Source: Roseateles sp. (lineage in GTDB: Bacteria > Pseudomonadota > Gammaproteobacteria > Burkholderiales > Burkholderiaceae_C). From it: a stretch of 64,000 nucleotides of DNA. The stretch lies in contig JAEUPJ010000007.1 in NCBI GenBank assembly GCA_016790285.1, forward strand, positions 1 to 64,000, in the 5' to 3' direction. The position numbers and the translations under genes were made by a program. Below the pieces are notes generated by a model. That model searched no databases. It saw nothing but the letters and a program-made list of their open reading frames with translations, and was not told the DNA's origin. This document shows positions 62,118 to 64,000 of the stretch, piece by piece. The first letter of the stretch is position 1, and each line of letters begins with the position of its first letter.

Positions 62118-62870
62118 ATGGCCAGAACGGTTGGCGTCGTGGACGTATTCGCGACGCCGTATGAGAAATGGTCCGATCGAGACACGTCCCCCCAGGAGGC
62201 GGTTGAGTTGGTAAAGCAAGGCGTCAAGCCAATCCTGGCCTTGAAGGTCCGGGACAAGCTCCTGGAAAAGGTGTCGACTCACGTCGAGGCTGCCGAACGC
62301 ATGCTTCGCGTGCACGCCGACAACGGCCTGGAAGGTCACATCGATCGCGCGCTCGACGCGAGCACCGAGTACAGCGATCTCCGCAACCTGATGCCGAAGC
62401 AAGTGCCGCAGGCCTTGGACGAGTATCAGGGTGCGTTCTCAGGCCACGATGAGGCGCTGGCGGACCTCGCGATCAAGGCCTTTGGCGTGGAGATCGCGGA
62501 AGGCCAGGTCTTGTTCCATGGCGGGAAGTGGGCCAGCGAAAGCTCCAGCTTCACGACGTCGCGCCCGTTCTCGACCTCGTTCTGCCCGCAAGTCGCCTTG
62601 CGCAACGCTGAGTGGAGAGGCAAGGCATACGACGCCGGCAGAGTCGAGCTCATGGTCGTTCGAGTTGCTCAGCCCAAGACCAAGGCGTATGCCTATGGGC
62701 GAGAAGGCAACCACGGCAATGAGAAGGAAGTGGTGTTCGCCAGCGGTGCACAGCTGACCAGGGTGCGCGAGACCCACGTCAGGGACTATCCCGTCGCGAA
62801 GGTCGACGGCAGCCTCCGGACGCAAAAGAAGGTCGTGCCCGCCTACGTTGTCGAAGTGGAGATCAGCTGA
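62118..62870 (+). CDS. Predicted ADP-ribosyltransferase (ART fold)
   Basis: 250 residues. Residues 1-125 are helical without known motif. Residues 128-215 show the ART pattern: GQVLFHGG (131-136; His134 where R-S-E enzymes have Arg), FSTSF (151-155, Ser-Thr-Ser) and NEKEVVFASG (201-210, Glu202-x-Glu204). The Glu-x-Glu, strand lengths and spacing fit NAD-dependent mono-ADP-ribosyltransferases. No signal peptide is seen, so the protein is probably cytosolic or delivered by unknown means. AGGGAGAG precedes the ATG by 6 bases. GC is lower than core genes, and it lies beside dead transposases. The target is unknown; no immunity or hydrolase gene is recognised nearby. Confidence 0.6.
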   Translation: MARTVGVVDVFATPYEKWSDRDTSPQEAVELVKQGVKPILALKVRDKLLEKVSTHVEAAERMLRVHADNGLEGHIDRALDASTEYSDLRNLMPKQVPQALDEYQGAFSGHDEALADLAIKAFGVEIAEGQVLFHGGKWASESSSFTTSRPFSTSFCPQVALRNAEWRGKAYDAGRVELMVVRVAQPKTKAYAYGREGNHGNEKEVVFASGAQLTRVRETHVRDYPVAKVDGSLRTQKKVVPAYVVEVEIS

Positions 62871-62880
62871 CTGCCGGAAA

Positions 62881-63255
62881 TCAGGCTGACTTGTGCTGAC
62901 TGACCATCGCATCGTTCAGCGCGTTCACCACCTGAAGCACGTAGTTCTTGTCACGGCTCTTGAGCGCCTTAACTTCACCGGACGCGGTGCTGAGCTTCAC
63001 GAAGTGCCAGGGCCGTCCGAAATAGAACAAGGCGGCAGCAATCAGCAGGAAAAGCACTCCCGCGCCGATCCCATCCTTGCTTGAGAACGCGACGAAACCG
63101 CACAGACCCAGAAAGGCGGGCAAGGCCCAGCTCTGTGGCTTGCTCCATGCTGCGGTACTCGTGATGTTGCGAACCGCGTAGGTCTGCTCGTCGACCTTGA
63201 ACCGGGCGTTCGTGACCTGGACGCCGCCGTGCTCGAAAAAGACTTTCTCTTCCAT
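62881..63255 (-). CDS. DUF6232-family membrane protein
   Basis: 124 residues. The first 35 residues (EEKVFFEHGGVQVTNARFKV, then TYAVRNITS) match the DUF6232 start. Two hydrophobic segments follow (SWALPAFLGLCGFVAF and GAGVLFLLIAAALFYFG), then a cytosolic strand pair. AAGGGAGCGAAG precedes the ATG. It lies 87 bp downstream of the attC-like site in the cassette reading direction and ends 10 bp from the convergent ART gene. Function of the family is unknown. Confidence 0.8.
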   Translation of the reverse strand: MEEKVFFEHGGVQVTNARFKVDEQTYAVRNITSTAAWSKPQSWALPAFLGLCGFVAFSSKDGIGAGVLFLLIAAALFYFGRPWHFVKLSTASGEVKALKSRDKNYVLQVVNALNDAMVSQHKSA

Positions 63256-63341
63256 CTTCGCTCCCTTAAAAAGTTATGCGAAGAGGGTAGCGCGGGCCGG
63301 CCAGGCGGACATCAGGGCATCCCAGAACATCGATTCACTGG

Positions 63342-63415
63342 GCCTAACGGTCAGTTTTTCGACAGCTTCAAGTGCCACTGGCCGCCCCTGGTCGCGGCCA
63401 GGGCAACTGTTAGAT
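63342..63415 (-). repeat. Integron attC-like recombination site
   Basis: On the minus strand ATCTAAC (R'', RYYYAAC) at 63415-63409 and GTTAGGC (R', GTTRRRY) at 63348-63342 bound a 74-bp imperfectly folded region. The inner arms CAGTT (63409-63405) and AACTG (63356-63352) pair. It starts two bases after a stop codon (63420-63418), the usual spacing of integron cassettes. No integrase gene is in the window. Confidence 0.6.
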
Positions 63416-63417
63416 CG

Positions 63418-63510
63418 TCAGGCTTCTACACGTTCGCCACAGGCCTGACAGAACCGTGCTTCCGGGAGGTTCTTGGCGCCGCAGTGCCGGCAGAACTTGA
63501 ACTGCGACGG
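63418..63510 (-). pseudogene. Zinc-ribbon coding remnant preceding the attC-like site
   Basis: In the same frame as the SIR2-like gene, after its TAG (63511-63513), the sequence reads PSQFKFCRHCGAKN, then ARFCQACGERVEA and TGA (63418-63420). The two C-x2-C knuckles make a standard zinc ribbon. A CAG-to-TAG change would explain the interruption. It is probably the 3' end of a cassette gene now split from or fused to the SIR2 fragment. Confidence 0.6.
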
Positions 63511-63948
63511 CTAAGACGCCTCGGCGGCCGGGACATCGTTGACTCCGATCAACGAAGCCGTCGAGCCAGGCAAGCAGCCGTCGTAGTTCGTCGTGAACAC
63601 GTTGCACCGGCGGTCGAGCGCCTTGCGCCGCTTCACCATCTCCAACGCCGTGAGTAGAAAGGTGCGGTAGTTCTTGATGACCGCGGCGCCGCGCTCGGTC
63701 GCGGTCGCGCCCTTGATGCTGAGCAGCTCGGCAGGCCGGATGCACGAGGCGTAGTAGTGCATGAACAGCGGTACGAACCGTCGATCGCCCGTTTGCTCGA
63801 ACAAGGTTGCTAGCTCTTCGAGCGTGTAGCGATCGTCTCCGTCGCCCTTGCGAAGTTGCAGCTGCAGGGTCGGCAGCACGCCGAACGACGCGCCGGATCC
63901 AAACAAGAAGTTGATGTCTTGGTTGTAGATGTCGCCAATAGGGATCAC
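63511..63948 (-). CDS. SIR2-family protein, truncated
   Basis: 145 residues from a GTG at 63946-63948. DINFLFGSGASFGVLPTL is the NAD-binding start of SIR2-like domains found in bacterial defence proteins, and CNVFTTNYDG is a second conserved block. Homologous domains normally continue for 100 or more residues, but this frame stops soon after, followed in frame by a zinc-ribbon tail. It may be a broken NADase-type defence gene. The upstream region lies at the window edge. Confidence 0.65.
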   Translation of the reverse strand: MIPIGDIYNQDINFLFGSGASFGVLPTLQLQLRKGDGDDRYTLEELATLFEQTGDRRFVPLFMHYYASCIRPAELLSIKGATATERGAAVIKNYRTFLLTALEMVKRRKALDRRCNVFTTNYDGCLPGSTASLIGVNDVPAAEAS

Positions 63949-64000
63949 TCGCCACTCCCGAGATGCTCTTGTTAGAAGACGCGATCGTGCCAGGAGACGA

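Noticed and set aside
63965-63985. Second attC-like box (TTCTAAC on the minus strand) near the window end
   Set aside because: The first base does not fit RYYYAAC and no partner GTTRRRY box lies at a suitable distance.

Overview
The window is a high-GC chromosome segment from a betaproteobacterium. The order Burkholderiales, near the Rubrivivax/Roseateles/Leptothrix group, is inferred from gene content: two Bug-type (TctC) solute receptors, a PrsT-type TPR lipoprotein, ArgP/ArgO, proteobacterial GshA, PCu(A)C and strong GC-rich codon bias. No rRNA, tRNA or CRISPR was seen. Accessory DNA lies at both ends (about 1-3944 and 60696-64000), with a core-like chromosome between.

Left accessory region (1-3944). 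The 3' end of an IS3-family insertion sequence cuts off an ImmA/IrrE-type protease gene. That gene is coupled (ATGA overlap) to an XRE-type repressor. The repressor diverges from a tightly overlapped three-gene ubiquitin-like operon: repeated ubiquitin-like folds fused to a cysteine-free E2-like domain, a JAB(JAMM)-E1 fusion, and a DUF6527 zinc-ribbon-like protein. The promoter gap holds seven copies of AGCAA/TTGCT. The region ends in thymidine kinase, whose first ~10 codons have been replaced.

Core region (4475-60695). In order: small zinc-finger-like protein, enoyl-CoA hydratase, alkaline-phosphatase-fold lipoprotein, PAS protein, GIN-domain protein and YpfJ peptidase (4.6-10.8 kb); an HPr-rel-A cassette (Tat-like secreted protein, PqqD-like protein, HprK-related kinase A, nucleotidyltransferase) followed by a PssA-like enzyme (10.9-14.6 kb); argP/argO, dadA, prsT, yegD and UPF0149 (15.3-23 kb); gshA and a SulP transporter (23.2-26.5 kb); a minus-strand chain of two GGDEF receptors and two Bug receptors (26.5-32.7 kb); an Opp/Yej-like ABC importer with two divergent binding proteins (32.8-40.3 kb); PspC/SHOCT, WS/DGAT, hydrolases and a ClpP homologue (40.4-45 kb); a PCu(A)C chaperone beside a GntR(YtrA)-ABC operon with a clear palindromic operator (45.4-48.7 kb); SRPBCC, flavin reductase, M48 peptidase, a Crp/Fnr regulator and a LuxR-type regulator (48.7-52.1 kb); and a DUF2946-like/TonB receptor/ABC importer operon, probably for a metal chelate (52.4-59.8 kb), followed by an MBL-fold hydrolase.

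Right accessory region (60696-64000). A decayed IS3 element and another transposase tail precede a predicted ADP-ribosyltransferase and a DUF6232 membrane protein. An integron attC-like site directly follows the stop of a zinc-ribbon coding remnant. That remnant lies in frame behind a truncated SIR2-family gene. Both NAD-handling folds (ART and SIR2) therefore sit in one mosaic block.

The most interesting candidates are the ubiquitin-like operon with its broken ImmA switch, the HPr-rel-A cassette with a secreted partner, and the ART/attC/SIR2 mosaic.
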